A DNA stretch of 64,000 nt, from the NCBI GenBank assembly GCA_910574455.1, contig CAJSYZ010000010.1:1082770-1146769 (forward strand), written 5' to 3'. The DNA is from Trichaptum fuscoviolaceum. Taxonomy: Eukaryota; Basidiomycota; Agaricomycetes; Hymenochaetales; Trichaptaceae. This document shows positions 1 to 11,517 of this stretch, in pieces. A model generated the notes under the pieces. It had not been told where the DNA came from, did no database searches, and worked only from the letters and a program-made list of their open reading frames with translations. The stretch's first letter is position 1. Every line of letters begins with the position of its first letter. A program made the position numbers and the translations under genes.

Positions 1-3000
1 TCTGTACATTTAGGGTCAATGCATGGACACAAAATGCAACAATAAATACTCTTTTACTTACCCTCTCCATACTATACCAGCTTTCCCATAGAAACGGTTC
101 GGCTTTCTTCTTGTCAACTAGCGTCTGCAACATCTTCACAATTGCTTCATTTTGCATTGACTTTGATTGTTCGCCGCTGATAAAACTAGCAACTGATTGC
201 TCAGCTTTCTCAAACAGCTTCTTGCGCCAGCTATCAGAGCATCTCTGGGCCGCCTGAAATACGAGGATTGCATCTCAATTTGGTAAAGTGATTTGAGAAT
301 AAGTAAAAATGACTCAACTAGAGAACAGATATCGGCGAACTGAGTTTCGTAAATGAGTTCCACAGAATCAAACACTTTCCCCCACAATGAGCTGATGAGC
401 TTATTGTCCGGGGTTTGCCATGGTGTGACGGACTTTCCAACTGCGCGAAATAGTGAAGGTAATAGAATATGAGTCCATCCTGCCTGAGTACCGGGAGGGA
501 GACACTGGTTCGTCGCCCTTTTCCTGCCTGGCACGCGAGATCCTTCCCTTCCTTCATTTCGATCCTTGTCCTCAAGTCCCACTGATGTCTGCATATACGT
601 ACATCAGCAAAATATGTCATAGAAATGAATTTGATTCGACAAACTGAGCTAGTAGTCCGAGAGACTTTGCGATGACCTTGATAAGCCCCAGTCACTATCA
701 CTTCGGGTCCGGGGGTGCGGGACGCTCTCGTCATTGCAAGCGACGGTGCTCGAGGTGCTAACGACATCTTTCGACCACCAGACTATTAAGAAAAGAAGGT
801 GAATGCTCACGTTTAGAGTGTATCAATCGACTCTCACTTACTTCATTATCAGCCACCAGCAACTGCCTCTTGCGATTAAAGGTAGCGGATCCAATCTCCG
901 GCTGCAACACGTCAGAAAGCTGTTATCCATGGCAAGTGAGCAGATCGAAAAGAAGCACTTACCGTCGTGTCGGCCTCAGGCCGATAAGGAATATCAGAGG
1001 GGTTCCTCTTCTTACTCAAGTCCTTTCCGCCTGATCAGATACGAACTTGAAATGCCAATTACCATAGAATTGACACTTACTGTGGCACCGGCCTGTGTGT
1101 CCATGTCAATCAACAATGACTTATTGATCTTGACAGTCTTATTAGCCTATTGAGATGGTTCAAATTAAGTAAACATGAAATGAAGGAATTCATTGCACGT
1201 GAAGGTAGAAGAATTACCACATTAACCTGAGAGTCGGTGTCTGGTGGCGACTTCCTCTTTCCGTTCTTTGTGACTGTGATGTCCTATTCATATGCACACA
1301 TTAGCGATCGACTCGAAGTGAAGAAGGAAACGAATAGTTGCTACAGGAGAGCACCGGACGTGAGCCTACGGTGCATCGACGCTCACACATACCTGTACAC
1401 GGGGTTCCAAAGCTAGTGATCGCACCTTACGACCATAAATAAAGGGGGGAACGAGAGAAGTTGAAATAAGATAGACTTACCGGTGCGCTAAGCTGCGAGT
1501 TAGCAGTCCTCTTGTTTGCATCCTATGCAAATACCAATTCAGCAATGAAGGATATAGAATGAAGATCACTGTGCTTCGCTGTCTGGCACTCACCTGTCCA
1601 CCTGGTTTTATCTCGTTGTTCTTATCCTCGAGTACGGGAAGGGATTGCTTAGTAGAATGAAAAATGAAAAATGATATGACATCGCTTACCGTTGAAACCT
1701 GCGACCCGGAAAGAGTGTCATGCAATAACTTCCTTTTCTTCGAGTTGAGGTTGCTGCTACCTCCATCCTGTTCATGACACGGCAGTTGGCAGATAAATAA
1801 TAACGAAGGGATATGAACAAACGGTCATGGAGTAACTGACGTGAATCGAACAGAAATAAGTCGTACTCACACAAGCTTGAGCCGGCCTTGTTAGCCTCTT
1901 CGGATTGCTTCCGCCCTATAAACAAGTTATTCAGACTGCATTTGCCATTCTAATGCTCCGTCAACTCACAACATTTGATTCCGAATCGACAAGATGTGCC
2001 TTCTGTTGCACACTGATTGTGCTATTTTTTACACCATGATAGCTTGTAAGGGTGATTGTTTCTCCTTCATCCTCCCAGGGACTTAAGTTTTCATCATCTG
2101 GCAATGAGATGGTGTGTCTGGTGTAGCTTTGCGTCAGCAAGGCTCATAATACAGTGGTAACAAGGACAAGAGCGTCAATATTGCAGGTGAAGGACTTCCA
2201 AGTCGGGTCTTGGCCCGGGAGCGTCACGGTCAACTTGAACCGCTGGCACCGTGACCGCAGTGACACTGGCAGCCTGAGTGGCAGGCTCATTAGTAATCTA
2301 GTACTACTACTAGTAGTAGTCGGGATGATGTTTAATCGCACTCACCATTACATTGACTTGACAGTACAAGATACTGATTCAGACGCAATGCAAGATTCAA
2401 ACTTCAAACTCACAAATTGATCCTTTCTGAGTCTATCCCTGCCACTGGCACCTCAAGACCTCCACCCTCTTCACCGATGAAAGTGGAATCATCTGTGTTG
2501 CGAAGCGCCCTGACAGGGCGTTTTGTCTTGTCGTTCCGCCTTGACGTAGCGGGCGAGTCTATTATGTCCGTTTCTTCACCAGAAAGACTCTCGTTCGGTC
2601 CTGCAGGAGCGTGAAAGAATGCGTCGCTGGGAGTGGCGGCAGACCTGGACATCTTTGCGGTCTGCACACGTGTGCGAAATGGAAGTTCACCTTTGGAGTC
2701 TTCTTTCCTAGCTTTTTTTGCAGGCTTCCCGTTTGGCTCATCCATACTCGCTGCTTCGCATTAACGTGAGTCACAGGGTTCAACCTCCAAGCTTTGAGAT
2801 CGTCTGAAAATGTATAGGTAATGTTACTCACGAATATCCAAGTCTTCGTTGTGTCCATCTTCACAATCCGATATGTCTTTAACATCGTTCTTCGAGTCTG
2901 TTTATGCCAGTTCAAATCTGTGTCATCACTGATCTAAAGTTGAAGACTTACAACTAGATTCGCCTTTTGGCTTTCTACGTCCACGTTTGCCAGTGAGTTT

Positions 3001-3429
3001 GGGCACTGTTGAGCCCATCTGGGTGCGTGTCTCAAGAGCCTTCGACAAGTTGTTTTCAAGCTCTACGGTCTCTAGCATCGCTGCTTCTTGGTTCTCTGCT
3101 GCAGTCACCTTCTTGCGAACCTTGTCAGCTGCCTCTTGTTCTTTTGCTGCCCGTTTTTGCTCCGCAGCGAGTTTTTTCCTCTCTTTCGCAACCGCGACTT
3201 GCTGGGCCGCAGCTCTGCGGAAAGCTGTCCGCTCTTCCTTCTGCTTTTCCTTCTCTTCCTTCTCCTTCAATGCCTCATCCCGCCTTTCTGCCTGCCGTAC
3301 TTTCCTTTTCTCTTTTTCTTCCTTCTCCCGCAATATCTCCTCCTGTGTTCGTCTTGTTCTGAGTTGGTCAACAACTGCTCCGGGGTGCTTTTCCCTGTTC
3401 TTAGCCCTTGTCTGTCTTTGAGTTGACAT
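1..3429 (-). CDS. Coiled-coil, DUF6532-like protein, partial (3' end beyond left edge)
   Basis: A leftward gene of at least 14 short exons starts at ATG 3429. Exon 1 (3429 to about 2948) opens MSTQRQTRAKNREKHPG and encodes a strongly charged Glu/Lys/Arg/Ala coiled coil of about 110 residues, then a basic GKRGRRKPKG patch. A later exon (about 2755-2413) encodes a Ser/Thr-rich basic region. Small exons follow with clean GT-AG borders (for example 1150-1080, 1026-964, 930-815, 772-681). The C-terminal exons (about 590-71) include LPPGTQAGWTHILLPSLF and WRKKLFEKAEQ followed by FLWESWYSMER, which resemble the fungal DUF6532 domain; that assignment is from memory of the family. The last visible donor is GTAAGT near 70, so the stop is outside. 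Exon joins between 2413 and 1925 are uncertain. Biochemical role unknown; its position suggests an accessory gene of the transposon. Confidence 0.55.
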
Positions 3430-3701
3430 TTTGTGCAGTGTTTTGAGACTTGTATGATGATAAGATGTGTCGAAGGTGCAAGTTCAAGATCAGGGAGGCG
3501 GGGGCGTCTATCTTAGACAAGTTGAAAATTTACGCCCACTACTACCGTGACTACTCTATGACTAATTTTAACTCAGGTTCAAGTTCACTGGCACTCCGAG
3601 TCCGACTCACTGCCAGTGCTAGCAGCCTGCCAGTGCCAGTGAGGCTCAGCTGTGAGTCCCAATTGTCGACGTGTACTACTACTGAGGTTACATTCAAGTT
3701 G
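3430..3701. promoter_or_regulatory. Shared 5' region of divergent transposon genes
   Basis: This 272-bp gap separates the start codon of the leftward coiled-coil gene (3429) and the transposase ATG (3702), so it must carry both promoters. Between about 3573 and 3690 it holds a dense run of short words: TTCAAGTTCA, CACTGGCACTCCGAGTCCGA, GCCAGTGCCAGTGAGGCTCA and TACTACTACT. The same words recur in other intergenic parts of the window. No clear TATA box was seen. Confidence 0.4.
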
Positions 3702-6700
3702 ATGCCAGCGACACGGAAAAAGCACGATCCCTTTCATTTTCCACCAACTATTCGATGCACCTTGCCTGGCTGTAGTAGGATGTTCAAGAGTCAATCTGGA
3801 AGAGCAAGACATGAATATTCAGCTCATCCGACGTCATTCTTGGCAAATTCTTCTGCCTGTGGTCATGAATATGAATCGTCACCTATTCGACCCATACGAG
3901 CTCCAAGTCCTCAACTTGAAGCTCTCCTGAGGTCGTCCGAACTTCCATCAGAGGGTCATCTTGAGAGCGGCTCTGACTCCTACGATTACGATATTTCCAT
4001 GCTTACACAGGATATCTCGATGCTCAGTATAGGCCGAGACGAGCTGCTTCAAGATTTGGACAGACCTGATTCTCTGTCCCATTCTGTCACCGGAAGTGAC
4101 AGTGGCCGTTCTGAAGACTTGGATTCCGACATTGGAGATTATAAGGAGAGCGAGGATAACTTGAAGGTGTATCACAGATACTTGAATGGTGCGCGCCAAA
4201 TCAATTGTTCCCGGTTTACTGTAGCATTTTGACACCAAACATTGTGCAGCCACTCCATGTGATGCAGAAGGGAACTTCTTAGAATACGAAGACTCACCCG
4301 CTCCGCGAAACGAATCTGCGTCAAATGACTGGTTTCCATATTCGTGCCGAGCAGATTTTGAGCTCGCAGATTTTCTCTATCGGGAAGAGCAAATGTCTGC
4401 TGGGAACATAACAAAGCTTCTGGGAATCATGAAGGCTTATCAGCTGATTCAGGAGGCGGAGAATGTAAAATCTTGCGGATGTTCCGAATTGGATGCGACA
4501 TTGCCTGACGATGACTTGGATCTGGGTTCAACTAGTACGCTACTCGATGGAGATGCGCAAAAAATGTATAACGCCATTGATGCTACGAAAGTCGGTGATG
4601 TGTCTTGGAAATCCTTTAGTAACTTCTACACGGACGATCATAGCCAAAAGGCAACAAACGAGAACACCGAGTCATGGAAGAGGAAAGAATATGATGTATG
4701 GTATCGGGATCCTTTGGAAGTGATCCGGAATTTGGTGGACAATCCGGCGTTGGAAGGCGAATTCGACTATGTCCCGTTTCGTGAGTATCAGCCGAAAGAG
4801 GACTCTGATGACAACAAAGAACGAGTCTTCAGAAACTACATGTCCGGAAATTTTGCTTGGGAACAGGCTGTAAGTCATGAATCATGCAGCATTCGAAGTT
4901 GGAGGAAGTGTACTGATTATCCTTGACTTAGAACAAAATCTACGCCGAAGATAAAGCAGTTCATGGGTCCATGTTCGTTCCGGTAATTTTAGGGAGTGAC
5001 AAGACAACAGTTTCCGTTGGAACTGGCAACAACGAATATTATCCGTTATATCTCTCAATAGGAAATGTATCTAACAAGGCCCGGCGGTCCCAAAAGTTGA
5101 ATACAGTCCAGCTCGTAGCATTTCTAGCAATACCAAAGAGTGTGTGTCAAAAACTGAGCTATCCATTTGTGTTCTGATGCTTTGCAGCTGAACGGCAGTA
5201 CGAAAAGTCGGATGAATTCCGCCGCTTTCGACATCAAGTCTTTCATTCATCTATATCGAGAATCTTGAGACCACTGAAGAGCGCAATGTCCATAAACAAC
5301 GAACAAACCATTTTCCGGTGCCCTGATGGTCACTTGCGTAGGTCGGTTCTCGGACTCGGCTCGTATATAGCCGATTATCCGGAACAGGTGAGTCTATGCG
5401 CAATATGCACTGGATGGTGCTGCAAGTAAGTATTGTCCTTTCCAAAAATCACATCCGACTTGAGTTCGAGGAAATGGCTTAATGCGGCTACTATATAGAT
5501 GTACAGCACCTCACAAGAACCTAGATAATCCGGAATTTGTTACAAATCCTCGAACAAAAGAGCTGCACGAACGATTGATAGAACAGGTGGATGACAATAG
5601 CATAAGTAGAGCCACAATTCGTAAGGAGTATGGGTTCCACCAAGATATCGTCGTATGTGTTCCAACTTCAAGTTGTCCATTAGATGCACTTACCGCAACT
5701 TGAACTATGTCCCGTAGCCCTTCACCAATGATTTTCCGCGTGCAGATATATGCGATCTCATTTCTCCAGACTTACTGCACCAAATCATCAAAGGCGTGTT
5801 CAAGGATCATCTTGTCGAGTGGATTTGCCAGAGCATGACCACAACAGAGCTGGATATTGTGGATAAAAGGTACTATTCCCTTACAAGTCGTGTGAATACC
5901 ATTGCTAACTTTCACGTAGAATCAGAGTTGCTGCTCCTTTTCCCGGACTTCGCAGATTTCCCGAAGGTCGAGGCTTCAAGCAATGGACAGGTAATGATTC
6001 AAAGGCACTTATGAAAGTATGTGGTATTTTCATCATGATCTTGTTTGAGGTGGTGGTTTGCTGATATCTGATGCAATCCGCTTACTAGGTGTATCTTCCG
6101 GCTATTGTGGGCATTGTACATGATGATATAGTTCACGCATTGAGTGCATTTCTGGACTTCTGTTACCTTGTGCGTCGGTACACGATTACAGCCTCAACTC
6201 TTGATCAGATTAAAGCCTCTCTGGATCACTATCATCAATATCGCAAAATATTCATAGCTAAGGGCATCCGGGATAACTTCTCACTTCCACGACAGCATGC
6301 CATGATTCACTATCCTACAATGATCCCTCTCTTCGCTGCACCAAGCGGGCTGTGCTCATCAATCACAGAGAATAAACACATTTACGCGGTCAAGGAAACG
6401 TGGCGACGCTCAAACAGAAATGATCCTTTGGGTCAGATGATCACAGCAAACCAACGTCTCAGTAAACTTATTGCATCGAGGGCAGACTTCAAGAGGCGGG
6501 AATGCTGGAAAGTCCTCTGGCTGAGGCTTCATGGAGAGCTTTGCAAGATGTTCTGCGCAGGAATATGTCAGAGTCGGAGACAGATGACGCTGAGAGGACC
6601 CGAATTCGGAAGGAGCAGATGCACCATCATGATACACCCGTAGCTGGCGCAGCTGATGATACAGAGGACTTCTTCGATGACATTGTGGGCAATAATGAAC

Positions 6701-7686
6701 TCAACGAAATTGCAGACCTGGAAGATCCCGAAAACGTAGTGTATGGGCCACATCATCTTGCGGTTCATGGCATACTACATGCTGAACGCCAGATCCGCTT
6801 GGGTGGCAGAAATGACCCTTTGAGCTTGATCTTAATGGCTTCCAAGCAACGTGGGTATTACTTGGTAACCCATGCTTTGGTGTTGCACATCTGACTTCTT
6901 TGTTGTCATCCTTGCAGAGTCCAGTAAGGTGTATCCTAAACAGCTCAACACGCTTGCGGCGATAAAAGGTCATCCAGAGCTCCGACAGCTCGACAGCTCA
7001 TAAAAAAATACTTATTCAACAAGTACAAGAATCACATCTCCAACTCAAGGGGCTCCTCTGGCAGAGCCCAACCAGCAGTTGAATTGGACACAAGCAATGA
7101 CTTTTCAATATTCCATTCAGCCACTGCTTTCTTTGCCTACCATGGCGAATCGATCCCTATAGAACAAGCAATGAGGGAGGCGATCAGGTCCAATCCCTCT
7201 TGGCGCGGAAAAGCAAGACGTGATGCAGTCCTTGTTCGAGTTAGCTACTGCATAAAGGGGTTTGCAGGAATGAGAGTTGCCCGGGTTATGCTTCTTTTTT
7301 CCTTCACCGCTAAAGGGGAACGTCAGGACTGCGCTCTCGTCCAATTTTTCAAGCGTGTTGGAGATTCACCCGACCTGAAAACAAGAATGTGGATAGTCGA
7401 ACCGGAGTATGAGTTAGAGAGCTCTACCACCTGTGTCGGATGCTGTACTGGAGTGAATGCCAGTGGCAGATGTCGCTATCACCGCGACTGCAAGGCTCCG
7501 AAGCAATCTGTGATAGATGTAGGGGACATCCTCCGTTTGGCCCACCTCCTGGGGGTTCCGAAGGGTGATGAATGTCCTCCAAAGTCATTGACACCTGAGG
7601 AGACCCTGGATTTTTATGATAGATTCTATGTTAACCGATTTGCTGACATGCACATGCACCAAACACTGTACGAAGCTAGACAATAA
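3702..7686 (+). pseudogene. Plavaka transposase with N-terminal C2H2 finger, frameshifted
   Basis: The product is the Plavaka transposase, which would cut and join element ends in the nucleus. It starts at ATG 3702 with one C2H2 finger (CTLPGCSRMF, then H-x5-H near residues 25-48). Later exons carry family blocks: HRYLNATPCDAEGNFL, ADFLYREEQMSAGNI, MFVPVILGSDKTTVSVGTGN, NEYYPLYLSIGN, HVFHSS-like FRRFRHQVFHSS, RCPDGHLRRSVLGLG, and SPDLLHQIIKGVFKDHLVEW. At least seven introns of about 50-70 nt join in frame. Two lesions break the C-terminal third: a missing base near 6500 (frame before is SRADFKRR, frame after starts GMLESPLAEASW-like) and an 8-bp tandem duplication at 6983-6998 just before LIKKYLFNKYK. 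The last exon ends at 7686 and includes CVGCCTGVNASGRCRYHRDC. An assembly error could explain one lesion, hardly both. Confidence 0.85.
6983..6998 (+). repeat. 8-bp tandem duplication CGACAGCT x2 in the transposase
   Basis: The octamer CGACAGCT occurs twice in direct tandem. Removing one copy restores the frame from PELRQL into IKKYLFNKYKN, the expected transposase continuation, so the duplication is secondary. Eight base pairs is the target-site duplication length of hAT elements and reported for Zisupton, so it may be an excision footprint; replication slippage is an equally simple alternative. Confidence 0.75.
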
Positions 7687-7919
7687 TTACTAAGTTAAAC
7701 TCTTCCGTTAGCACATTCAAGTTGCCACATAGTACTACAAAGTGTATTGAGACTTGTTGTACAGTTTACATTGCCAGAGCCAGCGGCGACGACATCATGG
7801 TATTCATTGTTCGAGGTAATATAATTATCAACAAATCTCAAAGCAACAAAGGGAGAAACTGGAGATGCAAGCATACTGTGTCCATTGTCAACCCACCACC
7901 TACGAGAGGGCTAATTCGG
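7687..7919. other. Intergenic gap, convergent 3' ends
   Basis: No coding signal was seen. The transposase pseudogene ends at 7686 and the next gene ends at 7920 from the other side, so this should contain both 3' ends and probably the right transposon terminus, which I could not identify. Confidence 0.4.
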
Positions 7920-10155
7920 CTAGTAGTTGAGGCGACCTTGAGGACTTGAAGGCTTGGAGTCATCCTTTGACTTTATCGCCAATTCTAAATAATTGCAATA
8001 CCCTAGAACTTCTTTAATATCAATTTTCATCGCGATGCCCTTCGGGGTTTGTCTATCGAATGACGAGCACACCGCCTCCATCAGATACATTTGGTATCTG
8101 TGCATGTCCGCCTCCTGCAAGAAAGTTGTTCGAGTCGTCTGGCTATCTAAGGACCCTGCTGACGTCGATGCTGCCGTGTCCTGTCTTTCCTTCCCCTTGC
8201 CCTTCAAGTTCGTTTGATAGGCCTCCAATTCGTCCCTGTTATAGGCTGCTAACATATCAATAGAATCAAGGACAGCATCAGTCGACTCCTGCCCTTGATG
8301 TATGATCTTGTTTAAGAGCCCTTTTATGACCACGCCTTTCCCATTCTGCATGACGACATCGAAAAGACCCTTTGTGGAGGCAATTTGCAACCATCTCTTG
8401 ACAATCCTAAGCGCTCCTATCAATCTCCTCTGAAGATAATCCAATTCCTGGAAGCAATATTGAATCTTGTCAGCAGAATTATCTGCCAAAATTGCTGCTT
8501 CGGCGTTTTCCAAAAGCTCCAGAATATCTCTTGCCTCGAAAATAATTGCATAGTCGTTGGAGGTAACAGCAAATGCATCCCTCCTCTGGAAGAATGTGTC
8601 GTGAATATTGCACAGATTAATCGCCATTTCCCAAGATTTCTGCGTGTTGTCAAACTGTAGTAGCGTTTGATTGACCTCAGTTTGCTGGGGCTGAAAATGA
8701 AGCTGTCTAACCGCAGGCGTATTGTATTTCGATTGCAAACTCCCTGCTTCCGATATCGGTTGATAGAATGGCCTCAATGTCAGGGGCCGAAGATCGGGAC
8801 GACGACGATTGGGAGGCTGAGATTGAGCCACGAGAATCTTAGAGATGTCGACTGACATTCTTTGGAGATCGGTGTCAATGATTGCGATGAGTTCGTAGAT
8901 TACGTCGTAGTAGGCCTGGAAGAGCGGTATGAAGAATTGGAAAGCCTTAAGATTTTCGGCATCCCTATCGTATGAGTTCAATACTGCGAAAAACCCTTCT
9001 GCCTTCTCTTCTCTATAATGTCCATATTGAGATAGCAGTTCTCTAAGACCTTCCGAGCCGTTGCGAGAATGAAGTCGGTAGTATTTATTCATGATTTTCT
9101 GAAACGCGCCCTCGTTCACCTCGAAGTAGTAGGAACCGAAGGGATCTTCAGTGCTCCGGCTGTCAAGGCATTTCTGTATGTCCGAATCTTTGAACCCAAG
9201 GACAATTGCGGAGGATTCCATGAAGAAGAACCTTAGACTATCCAAGGTCTTCCTTACTCTAACAGCGTCGCCTGCTGCCCGTGACTAACAAGCGTAGGTT
9301 ATTAGACGTTCTTTTTCGAAACATGATCCTATTACTTACCCCAGCAACATTACTAGTCAAGAGATCGACATAAGAAGATATCTTGCTAAGAGTTTTTTTC
9401 ATCGTATCAACCTGACCCTCCAAACTCGCAATCCTATCATCCGATGAAAGGCCTGGATGGCCTGAAGTCGAGCGAACCGACTCGTTGCCTTCTATGCCAG
9501 TGTGCGAAGCACTTTGTGCCATATTTTTAAGCAGTTCACCTATAGTATCTCCGCAATCTCCGCCAGTGACAGGTGTTTGGACAAAACTGCCAGGTCCCGT
9601 GACGCCACTCACATTATCGGCCAGTGATGATGGTGGCCTTGATGGTGGTGGAACAGATACCGGGAACGGTGCCCAATGACTCAGCGTTTCGTCATCCTTC
9701 TCAACTTTACGCCTTTTGCTGTCACTGGCAGGAGTACCTTCAGGTTCATTGTGATGGTGGCTACTAGGACTCCGAGTTGAAATGCGATCTTGAAGACTCG
9801 GACGTTGGCTACCACTACTCCGTTTTGGAGGGCCGGCAGAAATGCGATCTTCAAGAGCCTGAGGTCGGCTATTAGGACTCGGACTTGCAGGGCCGGAGAA
9901 AATGCGTTCTTGAAGAGAGCCATGACTCCCAGCTGAAGGGTTGTTCGAAGATGTATGTGCGTACGCTCTAACCCAGTCTGGAATTTGCGACGGGGGGCGC
10001 GATTGGTGCCCCCAGTTGCCTCGACCTCCATGATTTGATCTCGCCCGCGGGGCAGATGTGCGTTCCTCAACTGTCTCATGTTTCCTTTTATCTACAATTT
10101 AGCTATTGTCAGAACCAACAAGGGGGTTCGACTCAAACTCAGGCTCACTGGACAT
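7920..10155 (-). CDS. Unrecognised about 700-aa protein with internal 20-aa repeats
   Basis: The protein is read leftward from ATG 10155. Exon 1 is only ATGTCCA; a 55-nt intron (GTGAGC to GTAG, branch CTAAAT) joins it to DKRKHE-type coding sequence at about 10093, giving MSNKRKHETVEERTS. Exon 2 runs to about 9340 and is Pro/Ser/Arg-rich, with three imperfect repeats of the form SLQERIFSGPASPSPNSRPQ (DNA 9780-9960), a KRRKVEKDDE basic patch that could be a nuclear signal, and a short coiled coil. A GTAAGT-TTAG intron (about 9339-9289) leads to the long last exon (9288-7920) of about 455 residues, predominantly helical, without Cys clusters or membrane segments. I do not recognise any family. 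Codon use and splice sites look genuine. Confidence 0.7.
9780..9960 (-). repeat. Three imperfect 60-bp coding repeats
   Basis: Three consecutive 60-bp units each begin with the same core (plus strand AATGCGWTCTTSAAGA at 9781, 9841 and 9901) and encode LQ(E/D)RI followed by Ser/Pro/Arg-rich sequence. The spacing is exactly 60 bp, so the frame is kept and the array probably arose by tandem duplication in the coding region. Confidence 0.8.
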
Positions 10156-11517
10156 TTTGGATATTTTGAACAAAACTGTGACTTGAAGCCTGATAGGAGG
10201 TTGTTTCGCTTTCTCCAACAGCTTCAAAATGGAGTTTAAAACTGGTGCAATAGTATAGTAGCTGTGAGCCTACCAACTCCGAGTCCGACTCCGAGTCGTC
10301 GGAACCGAATAGTAGTATCTTGAACTTCGGTTCAAATTTAGAGATCAAGTTGCCAGTATACTAGTAGTAGTAGATAGTACTACTCAGGCTACAACTTGAA
10401 GTTTGAAGATCTCAGTCAGCGGATGAAGTTGAACTAGGAGACTGGTTGACTCACCGCCAGCCTGAGTACCGCCAGTGGCAGCCTCTGAACTAAAATTTAG
10501 GTGGGAGGGACTTTGACTTTAAGGTGAGAGGGCTTCAAGCTGTTGAAAAGAACAACCTTGAGTACTACTAGAGTACAGTACTACAGAGTATAGTAGACAA
10601 AGACACAATACGTCGATGCCACTGGCAGGGCATGGGGTAGTCAGGCTACTAAATGCGGAACTTGAATCTGAACTTGAAGCCAGACTTCTCAGGCTCACGC
10701 CACTCAGCCACTGTATTTGGCAACAATTGTCGGAGATGCGCACCTCCGGTTACGGTGATATTCATTTCGGATTCGAATCACAAAAGGATGATGCAGTGAT
10801 GTGGAACTTGCGGAATATCATCCACAGATTAAGGTAACTAGGGCTAACAAGGGCTCGAGTACATGGAAAGCGTGGTTTAATGAGGAGCACCACAAGGTTG
10901 AGCGGGAACGAGCAGCATTGGAACCTTTTAATTCACTTAAACCGCAGACTCGGAGTCAGACGAAGTAGCCTGCCAGTGAGGACTCAGGCTTGTACTCATA
11001 CTATTTCTAACTGTTTTCTTTTCGTAGTATTACCTCATACCAGTGCATACCACTAGTATTCAAGTTGTGTCTTTGTATGTTTGTCTCCTGTTCTGTGTTC
11101 GTCGACCTTATACTTGTGTTTTCTGTGCATCGGTATTCAAGTTGTTGTATGACTGTATGTAAATAAAAAAACGATATGAATTGTTTACTAACTATTCCGA
11201 GTCGGACTTGGACTCACTGGCACCAGTGATGCTCTAATTACTGCTTGATAAATTCACGACTGGCTCGAATCCGGGTCTACCAACCTGAAGACCGAACATC
11301 GTTACGGGTCACTGTTCGGCAACTTGAACTTTTGAGCTGAACTTGAAGTCCCACGACTCGGTCTCAGGCTCAGACTTGGAAGTTCTTCCGACTCGGAGGT
11401 CAGCTTGAAGTCGGAAACTACTAGTACTAGTAAACTAAGCCTGAGGGGCGAAGGTCGGTCCGGCTACTACTACAACTGCTCTGCTCGACAACTATTAGGT
11501 ATAATAATTTTAATGGA
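10156..11517. repeat. Gene-poor region made of recurring near-palindromic words
   Basis: No convincing gene. The DNA is a patchwork of a few words, many near-palindromic: CGAGTCCGACTCCGAGTCG (10279), ACTAGTAGTAGTAG (10361), GCCAGTGGCAGC (about 10475), AACTTGAAGTTTGAAG (10393), CGGAGTCAGACG with GCCTGCCAGTGAGGACTCAGGC (about 10949-10990), CCGAGTCGGACTTGGACTC (11198), and ACTACTAGTACTAGT (11419). Small ORFs here, such as 10616-10837, are built largely from these words and are not counted as genes. Confidence 0.6.

Larger units (their letters stand above)
1..7700. mobile_element. Plavaka-type (KDZ superfamily) DNA transposon, left end outside window
   Basis: The block holds a rightward Plavaka transposase gene and a leftward coiled-coil/DUF6532-like gene that share a 5' region near 3.4-3.7 kb, so the two are read as parts of one mobile element. 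Plavaka is a fungal branch of the Kyakuja-Dileera-Zisupton superfamily of cut-and-paste elements. The left terminus lies before position 1 because the leftward gene runs off the window. I could not find terminal inverted repeats or a target-site duplication, so the right boundary is only bracketed between the transposase stop at 7686 and the convergent gene ending at 7920. Lesions in the transposase suggest the copy is no longer autonomous. Confidence 0.6.

Noticed and set aside
2987..3421. Rightward Ser/Phe/Ala-rich ORF of 144 codons
   Set aside because: Exact antisense of the coiled-coil exon; Glu/Lys codons read backwards give Ser/Phe/Leu.
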